In this document: positions 1 to 13,100 of the stretch, piece by piece | Layout of the letters: every line of letters begins with the position of its first letter | Numbering within the stretch: the stretch's first letter is position 1 | Assembly (NCBI GenBank): GCA_013399855.1 | Contig: VXAY01001956.1 | Location: forward strand, 933,068-997,067 | DNA from: Oxyruncus cristatus | Lineage: Eukaryota > Chordata > Aves > Passeriformes > Cotingidae | Reading direction: 5' to 3' | DNA length: 64,000 bases | Translations under genes and position numbers: made by a program | Notes under the pieces: model-generated | Databases searched by the model: none | Told to the model about the DNA's origin: nothing | Seen by the model: only the letters and a program-made list of their open reading frames with translations

Positions 1-3000
1 TATGACAGAAAGGCTGACAAGCTTTGTGACTTTGTGAAAAATTCAAGAGCATTCCCTATGCCAGGACTGTTTGGACATGATGGCAGCTGGACAGAGCCAG
101 AATAGAGGTTGCTCAGTAAATCCTCAGCAGCATAAGGAAGGAAGTCGGCAAGCACCAGACCCCTGGAGGATCCAGCTGCACAGCAAACCCTCCACTCTTC
201 CTCAGCAAATCATCTGGGAAGCCACTGGTTGCTTTCCATTTGTGATTTCACCTGGAATTTCTCCATCTCACAATCTCCAAGCAAGCTATATATATCCTGG
301 AATTGCTGCCCTTATTGCAGGTTCAGACTCAGATTTTAATTACCACACACACAAAATGTGTTTGCATTTGTTTGCTTATTTTATACATGATAGCATTTCA
401 TCTATGCTGGAAACCTAACTTTTATATCAGTTGGATAGTTCTGAATTCTCAATGCTGAGTGAGAAAAATTACAGTTCGTATATATGAGTCATCATCAATT
501 TTATCATTTTAGATCAAAAGAAAGCAAACCCATCTGGATTTTGTGGCTTCTGTGATGTACAAAATTATAATAAATCTGAACTCAGTTTGTGCACATACTT
601 TAAGAAAGTTATAGAGGTTTCTGAGGGTCTAGGTTATATGAGATGCAATTTTCTTTTGCTGTTTCCATCTTCATATTTTAGAAACTGATATTTGTGTATA
701 ATTCTACTTAAATTAACCCTACCCCAGCCAAAACTAGCACAGCCTTTTATCCACTTCTATATGAAATGCCAATTGTCTCTGCTTTCAATGAAGGTAAACA
801 GTTATGAAATTTTCTGTAGACTGACACTTAAGACATTGTGTGAAGAATGTCCTTCTTGTCTTGTCTAAAACCAAGCCATTTATTCTGAAACTATACATAC
901 GTAGTGAACTGCCACATAACAACATGAACACAGTCTGTGTTTGGGGAGATGATTGCATACACCTAGCCACATGCAAGCTGTATGTATTTTGCAGCTTCTC
1001 CTTAGGGACTAAGACAATATTCATCTTAACAAATGAGAATGTAGTCCAAAATCGATAAAAAGTGTGTAAAGATTATTGATACCTGAGGTTAAACTTTGAC
1101 TGCAACCAATTACTCCACAATAATAGTGGCCTTTCCACATAATTCTTTAAGGAAATCCTGTTAAGTGGGCAAGAACTAGTAAAGAAAATAAACAAGCCCT
1201 CATATTTCTATTCTGGATCAGTATCAATAGCTGGTGCCAGAAAATACCATTAAAATTGATTGCTCTCTAATGGATTTCATTGGAAATAGAAATTTTATAA
1301 ACATTTCCAGGTTTTGGGTTTTTTCTTTTTAATTATCATGAAATTCAGAATTTAAATACAGGAAATCTTATTGCATAGGTGCACAAGTTGTTACTGACTG
1401 CCATTTCAGCTGCTTGAGTAAAAACTCTAGCTTCTCAGGGCTCAGCTGGCAATTAGCACCAGAATTACACTTAAGTGTACAACTACACGGGTAATTTACA
1501 TCAACTCTGCAAATTGCTTCACATGCTCTCAAACCATTTCTTTTCCTTATCAGTCCTTAGTCATAATCGACACCATTTTTCTGGTTGCTGGAATTGTTTT
1601 AGTCTCTGCAAGTTATTCTAGTTTCTTCTCTTGACCTCATCCCTGGTAATGGGCAGCGGAGAAGAAGTGAAGTGCTAAGATCAGGTGGTACCTGATATTA
1701 CAAGTTTACCGGTCATGTGGTACATGATGATTTGGCTTGACAATAAAGAAAGCTTCATGGACACGTGAGGAAAATATATCATGGTAACTGCTCAGGGGCA
1801 CGTTCCTACCCCAGAGCAAATGTGATATGCTTTTCCAAAGAGACAAAACATCCTTGGTTCACCATGAGGAAATAATGTGAGCCAGGGTCACTGTCATGGA
1901 GAGTTTAATGCATAATAATTTATTTTCCTTCAGCAAGTTATTTCTGTAATTTTCCCTCTCAAGTACAGCAGCTACCAATTCCCACAAATGTCAGCAAAAC
2001 CCTGTGTAGCAACTGTCTCCACCAAGTGACACCCGCACTTCTGCATGGAATTATGGGGCAGGAGGCTTGAGATGAAGAGAAGGGACTTGCTGGTACATGA
2101 GAGAAAGATCTAAGGGTAACAAAACTGAAATTTTGGATGTGTAAAATGGAAGAGGTGGCTATGAAGGTAGGGTATGTGATAAAGAATAATAAAGGACCCT
2201 TGGGTCTTGGAAATGGTGAAGTAGTAGCATGAAGTTGGAAAACAGGGTTCAGTTGGATGCACTGCAGAGTGGCAAGGACTGGTATGGCTTCTGATAGCCA
2301 GAGGGGTTGGAAAAGGATATGAGAGTTTTAGAGCTGGGACCAGAGCAGATGGTGTAACAGCAGGGTGTTGTTAGACATGTATGTAGAGGACTAATCAACT
2401 GGACATAAAAGTGACTCAGAAGCCTGGTGTTCTGACTATACATCGCTTTTAGAAAACAGATCTTACATCTCTGGACAAAAATGGAGTCATGCAGACCCAT
2501 CCTGGTATCTGGAACATTTCTCTGGGAGTCTGGGTCCTCCATGCACTCTCCCATGCAGTGTAGCTGTGAAACCTTGCTACAAACTACTGCGCGACGGGAC
2601 CTTCTTGCTCCCTTTTGTCTGTCTTTCTCACTGTTTAACTTTGCACAGAACAATTACACACTCACTGGGCCAAGGAGAATGTTCTGTCTATAGAAAAGAC
2701 GAATTACACGCTGTCATCCAGGGCAGGACACTGGATTCTGGTGTTTCATCTCTCTTCTGCAGACCATAAAATATGTGGTGTTCCCCCAGGTTTTGAATAA
2801 AAGCGAATGGACAACACCCTCTTTTTACAGCCTTCTGAAATAAAGGGTTGTTCTGCACTTTCTTATTTATTATAGAAAGGGCTTAGGCCTTTCGAAACTT
2901 CTCATAAAATTTATTATGTTCAGGGTCAGTGAAACCCTAAATCCCTGCAGTCCAGCGTTAGGTGGGTAAATGCTAAGGACTCTGCTACTTAAGAGACTTC

Positions 3001-4434
3001 TGTATTTCCTCCTAGTTAGATGAAGTGACTCCTGGTCCTGATCTAAGATACCCATATCTCTTCAAGGAGAGAAAATACAGTATGGGGAAGTGAGGATGTT
3101 GGACATTTTTCTACCTGAAAATCAGGTATGTCAGCAAGCCATGTTCAGTGGGTGGATGTCCTTGAACAGGTAGGCCATGTTGGTCCATCATTATGTTGGA
3201 CAGCAAGTCCTGAGTCTTCCAGATAAGACAGGCTCTTTTACAGGACGTGCACCTTTCAGTCTCCATAACTGCTGCTGAACGAAAAATAGCACCAAATATT
3301 TCAGATTTATAGAGAACAATATCAGTACTTTAAAGAAGGAGAACCTTCACATTAAAAATGTCGCTATTAACATTTTAAAAGACAGAAATTATACACTTGA
3401 GAGAATTGAGTAGCCAGTTATAACAGCTTTATTAAAACTCACAGCATGCTGAACTCACAGCTTAAGAAATTAGATCCCTGATAGTGTTTATACATATTAG
3501 AATTTTTTAATGAATTTAAAGAATATTTTTTCCCATGATAAATGATTAAAAAGAAAATGGCAGAAAGTGTAATAAAACTGTTGAAACAACTGGGGGACAT
3601 TTCAAGGCACAAATGCAGCCACTCTTGTAACTGCTTTGTTCTGTACTGATGGCAAATGGGAAATTTCAAAGATCTGTAAAGAAACAGAATACGTTTTTTT
3701 TTAACCTTAACTTCTATGCAAATCCACAGTTTTATGTAGCTGTTTAGATTTCAGTCTGAGGTCTATCTTACACTGAATGTCTCACTTAGGACAAGATTGC
3801 AAATATTCTCTCAAAAGATGCCAGCACATATATTTCCACATGCTTGCAAGACTTTCTTACAGCCCTTTTTGAGCATCCTTTTGTCTTTAAAAGTACAGCC
3901 AGACCTCATGCATTTCCTGCCAAAGAATATCCTATATGAACATTTTAAAGTGCTGCACCTTGCTTTTCATTCAATATGACAGTAAATGTAATAACCTTTT
4001 CTGGAGGCAACTGGAAGGTGCATGTCTGTGCAGTGGTGAGAACTTTCTGACAGCACTGCTGAGCTCTCATTTGTGACTAGTTTTATACAATTCTCATTTC
4101 TCTAAGACATATGTGCATAGCATAATAGCATAGCAGTAGAATAAATCTACTGTTGGCAAGCAAGAAAGTACAAAGGAAGTGCTTTCTCTATACAGTTAAT
4201 CATTATACAGTCTCTGCTGCCTACTTATGCTACAACTGCAGCATAAAGTTAATTTCTTTAATATTATAACCAGCTAACATATTCTTACAGATTTTTCTTT
4301 GATAAAGCTGATATTCTTAGAGGCTACATGTTTTAAAACAGGGCCAAGGACCATCCTTTGGCCACATGAGGACAGATGATACACAGCATGCTTCATCTCC
4401 AGATGACTCTCTCTCCTCTCCCTAAACACAGTGG
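1..4434. other. AT-rich non-coding stretch, no gene seen
   Basis: No open frame here exceeds about 134 codons, and none resembles a known protein or has convincing splice sites on both sides. The longest (2249-2653, minus strand, 134 codons) is low-complexity in composition and unrecognised. I see no obvious repeat family or RNA gene. Confidence 0.6.
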
Positions 4435-4965
4435 CTTTGTCTGCGCTGCCTTTGAAGGACTCGACACTGATGAGGCTGCATCTGGCATCCCGTGTACAGT
4501 TTTGCCCCTCCCTCCCCCACTACAAGAAGGATATTGAGGTGCTGGAGCAAATCCAGAGAAGGTCAATGGAGCTGGCGAAGGGTCTGGAGCACAGATCTGA
4601 TGAGGGGTGGCTGAGGGAGCTGGGGGTGTTTAGCCTGAAGAAAAGGAAGCTCAGAGGAGTCCTTATTGCTCTCTACAACTACCTGAAAGGGGTTGTGGTG
4701 AGTTGGGGGTCGGTCTCATTGCCAAAGAAACAGCAATAGGGTAAGAAGACGTGGCCTCAAGCTGCATTGGGGGAAGGTTAGACTGGATATTAGGAAAAAT
4801 ATCCTCACCAAAAGGATGGTCAAGCACTGGAACAGGCCGCCCAGGGAAGATGTTTAGTCACATCCTTAGAAGTGTTTCCACAGGGTGCATATTGGTTGTC
4901 ATGGAGGTTCTGCAACCACCTCTAAGAGGTCTTTGCAAACAAGCAGAACGTGGATTAATTAGATA
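4435..4965 (+). mobile_element. CR1 LINE fragment (3' region, sense)
   Basis: The stretch reads as the 3' part of a CR1 non-LTR retrotransposon in sense orientation. In order it matches remembered CR1 landmarks: a block around 4528 like 'ACAAGAAGGATATTGAGG', the 'GGGTCTGGAGCACA' block near 4582, 'AGCCTGAAGAAAAGGAAGCT' near 4633, 'TGGATATTAGGAAAAAT' near 4784 and 'CACTGGAACAGGC' near 4825. The terminal ATTCTATG tail is not seen, and the match fades after about 4965. It is degraded and non-coding. Confidence 0.85.
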
Positions 4966-7900
4966 AGCTATTAGAGGCCAGAGTAGCATAAACCATTCCC
5001 TAGTTTTTGTACTAATTGATCCTAAGCATACTGAAGTCATTGAAAGTCCTCTTATTGATACTCAGTGAACGTTGGATCAGATCTTGGGTATAGCTCAGTG
5101 ATGGCAGGCAGACAGTAATGATATTATGCTTTTGTGATGAAGTCATACTATTACGTAATATTGCAAACATAATGGAATAGTAATGAATGCTGTTCTTCCC
5201 TTTCAACTGTAGTATATAAATAACAAACACCGCATCTGGTTCACCCTGCTTTCTCTCATACCTGTAATATTCCCATGACATAAGAGTAAAATTTTGCAAT
5301 TCCCTTTCAAAGCCTGCTGGACATTCTGACTCCATTACATTTGTCAGTAACAAAGTATTGATGTTACCTGAAGGATAGCCCTTGACAATTTTAAATATTG
5401 TGCTTTCACGTTTTGTGTTCTACTTTGTTAATTTCTCAACGTTCACAAAGTCTCCTTACTTTACGCTATTTGATATATAGAACTGGCACAATATTCCTCT
5501 TTTAAAATTCTTATTATACACAGGTTTATCTCCTCTCCTACATACACTCTCTTAATTTTCATCACTGCTGTCAAGCTTGTCAAAAAAGCCCCAGTCAATA
5601 TGAACCAAGGATTCAGACTACCGATATGCTGTAGCAATATAGCAAGTCACAATTTACATACATTCTCTTAGGTAGATTCCAGCCTACTGCTCATCGTGTA
5701 ATGCTAAAGGGATTTTGATCTGCTTAAGCACTGTAAGGTATTACAGTATGTATTGTACTGCACGGTTAAGGCACAGCACTGCTACCTGCCCCTGACACGG
5801 TAAGGCAGATCACAGATTACTGTTGAAAAGGTGGGTATGCTATGTGATGTACCCTAAAATCTCCGTACTTACTCAGACTGCTCATCGGCCCCAATAAAGG
5901 ATGTGCAGGAGATGCTTTTCTTCCACTCCCTCAACTAGGAAGACCTAAAATTCTCTTTCCTATGCTGCTGCTCTCAGCAGAACAGAAAAAAATAGAGAAG
6001 ATTGCCCCTTCCTGTTGTCACTGCAGCTGCTTTTAGAGGGAGAAGGTTGTGCAAAGCAGTGCAGGAAAAAGTGGGTAGGATTTTTCCTACCCACACAGAA
6101 TGCTGTGCTGTGAAAGATGTAGGATGAACTTCATCTTTGTCTTAGACTTTTAGCATAATCTTTTCTTCTTAGGACACAGTGCAGCTGACTCCACAGGGAG
6201 CTCACTACTGCACTGAATTTCACCACTCTCTGCTCAGCCCCACAGTGTATGGCATTCTTGAAGGAAAAGACGGCTAGAATTGGCAGATCCTTCCAGAATA
6301 TCTAATGCATCTATGCTCCAAATTTTGGTAAAGGAAAATATAAGGTATCACTGCCCATCTCCTGGCCCTGGAGGATCCTAGAAGAAGTTAAAACTAGGAA
6401 TTGTTCATTTTGCTCTCCTGTTCAGCAGCACGTGAGGAAAGGAACATGTTAAGTGTAGGCTCTCAGTCAGTCATGCCGACCACAAGTCACAGGCTTATGC
6501 TCACTGTGCCTTGATAATACTCAGGTACCGAGTCTGCAGCAGGTGAAGCTACCACTGTTAATTTCTTCTTAGAAAACTTCATTAAAATATCACCTTCATT
6601 AATCTTTTAATGAACTCCTTTGGCCTTTTTCAAACAGAACACATAGTTTCAGCAGGAATTTATCTCTGACCCAGGACATGGTCAGGATCAATTTGTATAA
6701 TTTGGTTTTCTTCTGCCCTAAAAATGTTATGCTCTGCTTTAGTTTTCTTACTATCTTTGTTATCACACATGTTGATTTAATTTTTGATGTGTAGTTTTGA
6801 AGAAAAGAAATAACAGCTATATTGTTCAGATATTTCAAACTACATTGGTTTATTTGTCTTTTGGGCTCTCCCTGTAATTTTAGTAAGTTTGGGCGTAAAA
6901 ACTATACTCCTTAAATTTCATTGGAAATATGATATTGCAGAAAGTATTAGAGAACAGTAGACTCATCTCTGTCAAATGACTTTAATTCAAGTTATTTTTC
7001 CAGTTATTTTCCAGTTCACAGAGCTGTGTTTGGAGGACACAATTAGATAAATACATTTCTTCTGGTGTGCTACCAAAACTTGAGATTGTTCAATTTTTGC
7101 TCAACTGAAATGCAAAATCCTTTTCAGTGACTATTCAGGAGTTAGATGTCACTTTCTTCTTATTCTGGATGCGTCTGCCATTCCTTTCTTCAGATAATTG
7201 ATAGAACAGATAGGGTAAAATCAGCTGTTCTTCAGCAACACTGTTTTTTCTGCTTAGAAGCAGAGAATATGGATAACTTGTAGCTGTTATTATTTTTTTC
7301 TCAGTAATAATGGAGCCAGTTGGTATTTAAGCCAAATATACACCCATTACAACAGCAGCCCATTGGTAGATGCTAACCAGCAGCACATTAACTTACAGAG
7401 GGATAACTACATTTAACCAATACTAATGGAGAGAGTAATTAATATGAAGGTTGATATAGCATGTGTAATTTTTAGCAATGTCAAACTTTAGCATGTGAGG
7501 AAAAAAACGTATAGTGCTGGACTGTTGCCCTTGAAGAAGCCATTAAGAAAATAACTTACTCCAGCAGGGAAAACAAACAGACTGAGCCTTAGAAGAAGTC
7601 ATGGAAAGAAATCAAACTGCTTTACTCAGAGGTGGCAACATCATACTTTGCAGTATAGTTCTTCCATGGAGACAGAGATGATTGAGATCTGTTGCAAATG
7701 ATCCCTGATCGGGGTCCAAGTTGTGCTGCAGAGTCCAACGATCTCTCACTAAGTTCTTTTATATGTTCCACACAATGAAGGTTTAATGTGCTTTAACATA
7801 GAGTTTGCTTATTTGACATATTTGGCGTTACGTGCCATTTTGGTTTAGAAGCGTGAGACAGCAACATGCTGCTGAAGTCCCAACACAAGCATCATACAAT

Positions 7901-9384
7901 TAAATTGCAACGTACACTTAAAGCCCTAGACAAAGGGGCACGCCCATTGCTGGTCCCTGTGTGCTCACCATCACAAAGCACAGCTACTCCTTTGAAGTGT
8001 TCAACGGGCTCTGGCATGAGACCTCCTGACTTTCCCTTGTAGGTCATGGTAAACCAGGAATCAGGAAGCTGCACACTCTTCTTGCTCTGCAGGGTTAAAC
8101 TGGTATATGGAAGCTTAAAAGCAGAAGTTCAGTATTTTTCTGATATTTTGGTATTTGACTTTTCAATCCAATGGTCCTTTCACATTATTATCTCAGTACA
8201 ATTGAAAATTTACATTGCAGTGATACTCAGAGGAACCAAGTACCTTTGTAACCTCATTGTACTAGGCACTGGCTGAAAGCTTATGAATATACATTTCAGG
8301 TCTGCAATCTCAGAGAAGAAGTGAGTAGGATATAGATTACATGTAGAACACATTATGCTAAATGTATGCATTTGCTTCCTAGGCACTTCCTTATTTTACC
8401 TTTTGCAGAACATTATTCCTCAGCACAGACTTTCAATCCAGTATATACAGAGAAGTTTCATTTTTCTAGTTTCCTGGGCTATAAAGATATATTATTTCTG
8501 GAAAATTACCCATGCTTTTCAAATGAAAAGTTAAAACCTAGGAGTCCTTTTTTATTTTTTAAGGACCTAGCATTTTTAAGCAATTTATAGTGCAAATTGT
8601 GTCTTCTAGAAAGATACAGTCCTTAATAATGTTCTTGATCTGGGTCAATTCTCCCCCTACTGTAGTGGCTAGTCAGGACTCTACAATTTCAAGAACAAAT
8701 TCTTAGATCAAAGTCCAATAACTCCAACCAATACTAACTCTGCTTTAACATCACCCACCACCCAGTTGAGCCAAGTGATGCCACAGCCTGAGACCTCCAA
8801 GGCAGCCTATATTCCTCAGTCTAATCTAGATTAATTTACACTTAAACAAAGAGAAACTAAACATAACAAGCAAAGGTCCTGCTGCTGCATTTGTCCAACA
8901 GAATAGAAGATAAACCTAAGAAAATTCAAGTTCCTCTGTCATGCACAGTCCTCTCTAGTGCACCTTTTCATTTTTGCAGCTTCAATGATGACTGTTTTCA
9001 ACATCTTATTTTCCGGACAGAGTATTCTCATCCACAGGTTTCCTTTCTTGGAAGATTATGCTCTCATAGATTTTTTTCCTCCAACAACAATTTTGTCTTC
9101 TCCCCAGTTTCACATCTTTATCTGACAAACTTTTAAACTTAAAATGAAACTGATGCTGAATTAAGCATCTTTCCCCTAAAACTCTTTCCCCCACTTCCTA
9201 TTCTCTGTATCTAATGACAGGGTCACATTTTTGCTTTATAAATCATAGTGGTGGAACTCAAATGGGATCAAAACCAGCAAATGGAGACAGTACTGAATTG
9301 CATAGGAATTGTCAGCTCCAAATGAGATTTCCAAACAGACATACTATGAAAACACTTCTGGTCTACTGGATTGCTTCTTGATAA
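4966..9384. other. AT-rich non-coding stretch, no gene seen
   Basis: No recognisable exon, RNA gene or repeat family was found. The only marked local structure is a perfect 10-bp inverted repeat at 6071-6094, described separately. A minus-strand frame at 7892-8074 (60 codons) was inspected and not recognised. Confidence 0.55.
6071..6094. repeat. Perfect short inverted repeat (hairpin)
   Basis: The arm GTGGGTAGGA at 6071-6080 and its exact reverse complement at 6085-6094 flank a TTTT loop. Nothing around it suggests a gene or a terminator, and its role is unknown. Confidence 0.85.
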
Positions 9385-9470
9385 TAGAATAATTCAGATT
9401 GGAAGGGACCTCAGGAGGTCATTTAAATCCATCCTCCTGATAACAGCTGAGTCAACTATGAAGGACAGCT
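9385..9470 (-). mobile_element. CR1 LINE 3' end (antisense)
   Basis: On the minus strand this ends with CR1-type 3' sequence: a GAGGTCCCTTCCAA block followed by a degraded ATTCTAT tail. The match is clear only for the last 80 bases or so. The GC-richer DNA to its right (9471-10160) may be more of the same element but is not confidently assignable. Confidence 0.75.
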
Positions 9471-10160
9471 GATGGAGATACACTTGCATCCCTCTACTTT
9501 GCCCATCTGGAAGGCGGAACTCACTGGTCATTTTTCCAGACCTTAGAAACTGCCCCTGCACAACTAACCCTCTCCTACTGCCCCACAATCTCGCACTGAC
9601 ACTTGAGAGTGTCCCCGCAGTGTTAGAAGCCAGTTCCAACAGTAGCCCTGAAGGCCTCCCTATACTGGGCACTGTGATATTGCCTGAGTAACCAAAGGGA
9701 ACCTGAACTTCAACTTCAGGCCTCCCTGTTTGCTGTAATCTGCAAACTAGAGGATCAAGCACTCCATTGCCTCCTCCAGATGTTCAATGGCACAGACCCT
9801 AAGACCAACCCCCAGGGTACTGCAATTCCAGGGGTACTAAAATCCCTTCTCCACTCTTCTTGGAGCTCCATCAGCTGGACTGGTGTTTTGTGGTGGGGAG
9901 CCCAAAGGGTGGAGCCAGTCCCTCAGTCGTGGTGTCACAAATGGCTGAGGAGAGGGAAGAAGCAATTTGCCTTGCCCTGCTGACTCCCACCTTGTTCACA
10001 GCTGGCCACTGCCTTTGCCACAAGACACCTGGGGCCACCAGATGAGCCTGGAGGGGTCCAGGTGCTGGGCTGCATGCCTGGTCCTGCTCCCTGGGCACCA
10101 ACCCTTCTGTGGGAGTCGTGCCTTGTGTTGCCAGCTAGATGTAAGTGCTAAAAGTCTCTG
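9471..10160. other. GC-rich block of unknown identity, possibly repeat-derived
   Basis: Base composition rises well above that of the surrounding AT-rich DNA. Several overlapping short frames are open on both strands, the longest being 122 codons on the minus strand at 9394-9762, which runs into the CR1 tail. None resembles a known protein. It could be the diverged body of the adjoining CR1, another repeat, or a small CpG-poor GC island. Confidence 0.4.
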
Positions 10161-13100
10161 AAAACTGAAAGAATCCTGGTAAATATAAGTAAGGTAAAAG
10201 AGATAGATAGATAGATAAGACAGACATTCATGATTTCAACTATGAGGATTTGGGAGAGCACACAGTCCACTCTTTTTAGCCTAAAGTGTCACCTGTGCCA
10301 CGCTAGCCTGAGCGAAAAATCCAACACACCAGACTGCATCAGTTTTCTACAGAGATACTAGTTCACGTCTGGTTTTCCAGGAAATTTCAGTCTTTCTTTC
10401 TGTGCAAGCACATTAGTCTAAAGTGTTGTCTCCTCTGTCTCCCCAGTACTGGTGGAATTTGTCAGTTCGGGGTCTGAATCTGGATATGGATAAAAAATTG
10501 CAGAAACAAAAATAACCAGACTGACTCAGGAAAAAGGAGCACCTGAGCTTTTATCCATCAGGTCAGAAATTCCATGTAACACCTTTATAATCTTCCTTAC
10601 AAAAATTTCTCCAAATCTTACACATTTCCATGGAAAATTTTGGCTTTGAATAGAAATTTCTAATGAAAATAATTTAGCACTGTAAATGCAGCCCAGCCTT
10701 TCTTCGCTGATCCCTGATCAGCTTCTATGGCTTGCAATGTTTTCATCTTAATGTTCCGTTAAATTGATGGGTTAGCCCCTACCCCAGCTCCATTACAGAC
10801 TGAACTACAGTCAGGAAATAGCTAGACTCCTACAGCACTAAGCAGATCACAAAGCCAAGAACGAAGCTGCATGAGGTCCAGAAACAAGGCAGTAGCTGTT
10901 TCATAAATCCACTGAAGACATAGCTAACGCTATTTTACATAGAAGATGACTCCCATGGCCAGTAGCAGTGCAGAACTTTAAGTGACAGAAAAACATCCCT
11001 ACTTCTGGCTTGTGTCCTTGTAGAGGCTGCTGCAGGTGTTTGCACTGGATTGATCCTTCTAAATGCATACAGAAAAAAGGAGAACTTCCAAAAGGAACTT
11101 TTTCAGGGTGTCCTGTAGAAGTTGATATGTGTCTCTCAACTTGAGCCTACTTGTCTGGGGCCAGTTTCAAAGGCTGTTTGTATTCTGGCTGAATTCAAGG
11201 CACAGTAGCTGGGGTACAAACAGTAAGCAGAATGCAATACCTGCCTCAAAGAGTTCAAATTCTAGCCCTCAAAAATTTAAATAACCCCCCAAAATTTAAA
11301 GAAATCTTGAACAAAGGGGCTGCTGTGAAAAGAATTCAGGACATCACTCCTTTTTAATAACAGAGACAGAAACATAACCCATGAGTGTGACTCAGTGGTT
11401 CCTACCCTGATCACAGCATGTGAAAAGGATTGTACCTACAGCTCTCCTCTCTGTCTTGAAAGAATCATGTGTGTAATGTTCAGCTAAAGGAAATTGAAGC
11501 GCAGGTATTTTCTTCAAATTAATATTATTTAAACGCTAATTGGTAATGTTAGTGATGGTTTTTCCATTTAATTAACAATGTATAATGCAACTTTAACTAC
11601 AATTTAATTGCATTATGAAGGCAAGAAGGTATTTTCTGAAAGATCTTGAAGGGTTTTTTTCTTGCTCTTAGGGAATTATTCCCATTAGTATTAATGCTTA
11701 TCTGCTTAAAATCCTCATATATTATTATGAGAACTGAGCTCAAAGTTTAACTATTCTAAAAATTGTAATGCTTGTAAATTAAACACGTTCTACTAAATCT
11801 TAGAGACATTAGAATAGAGAAAGATGTATGGAATTTCAATGTGATTTTGGCTAACTCTGTTAGAGAAACTGGACTTTTATTTATCTTAAGAAATGCTGCA
11901 TAAATGTAGATCAAATTTCTCAAATTGAAAATAGCTAGTGTGCCACTCACACGAAAGATTTTGACATTGACAGAGGACACCTCTTTCCTGCCCAGAAAAT
12001 AAGGTGTGAAAGCATTCCTGTTTACACTTCTAAAGAAAATGAGCTGTTTCTTCTCCCCTTGGCTGCAACAGGAAAGACTCTTCACTTTAGTTCCTTGGTG
12101 TTTAGGTTTAGATGGTCGCATGCACAGATTTCTCTTGAAGGGAGGTGTCAGAGAAGTGGCTTTTGATCCTTGTCATGAATGATGCAATTCACCTCCCAAA
12201 GCAGCTGTTTCAGACTGTCAGCTTAGGCAGATACATTTATTTGGTTATACCTACATATATAGGTCATGATTCTAATTAATCTGTGGGCTAGAGATCCATG
12301 TGTACAGAAAAAAGATAAAAAGTCCACCAGCAAAATCATGACATTCTGTTGCAACTGTCTCACTTTCAAAAATAGTGCAAAATGTAAGAAACAAGGGATC
12401 CTAAAATTTATTTTGACCTAACCTGCAGAGAAAATTCAAACATCTGCAGCGGGCTCTAACCCATTACAAATCCATTACATCCACTCAGAGGAGAAATTTT
12501 AGAATAACCACCAGAGGCAAAAGACCAGCAACTCAACGATCAAAGTTGGAAATGCAATTCCAGTGAAAATTTAAATTTCCTTTAAATGTAAAATGTGCAA
12601 CTAGCTGTTTTGATTGTCACTATATGTGCATTCTGAGTAGAAAGTTTAGACACAAACACTGAGTTGTAAAAGCAAAGGAGTAAAGAAATAAATACTACAG
12701 CTTTCTCAAGCAAACACTGTGGAGTAAGCCTACCTTGGGTTCCCTGGATGAGATCAGTTAATATTAAGGGAAAACAGGTGGAACACACTCTGGCTTTGAC
12801 TGAGAATGAGAAGCTCCTGATGTATATGTTTTTGAGAAGACTGATGCAAATGAGTGGTTCCTAGCAGAGTTTCTCAACAACAAGTTCTACAAAAGAAGCT
12901 GAAAGACCTCCATTCTTTCTTTGTGTATGCAAAGGGAAAAGTACTGTTACAGAGACATTTATCCAGGTAAACAAACTTTCCCTCAGTTTCTCTGGATACA
13001 CTTGAAGAAAAATTGCAACAAATATGAATCTGTATTTAATGAAATGGTAGGCTTTGACAGAGATTCAGAAATGGGGACAGCTATTTTTTCATGCAGTCAG

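Noticed and set aside
4431..4966. Frames of 102 and 71 codons
   Set aside because: They are the decayed 3' region of a CR1 element.
11756..12121. 121-codon minus-strand frame
   Set aside because: AT-biased, with no recognisable motif, no conserved start context and no flanking splice sites; probably chance.
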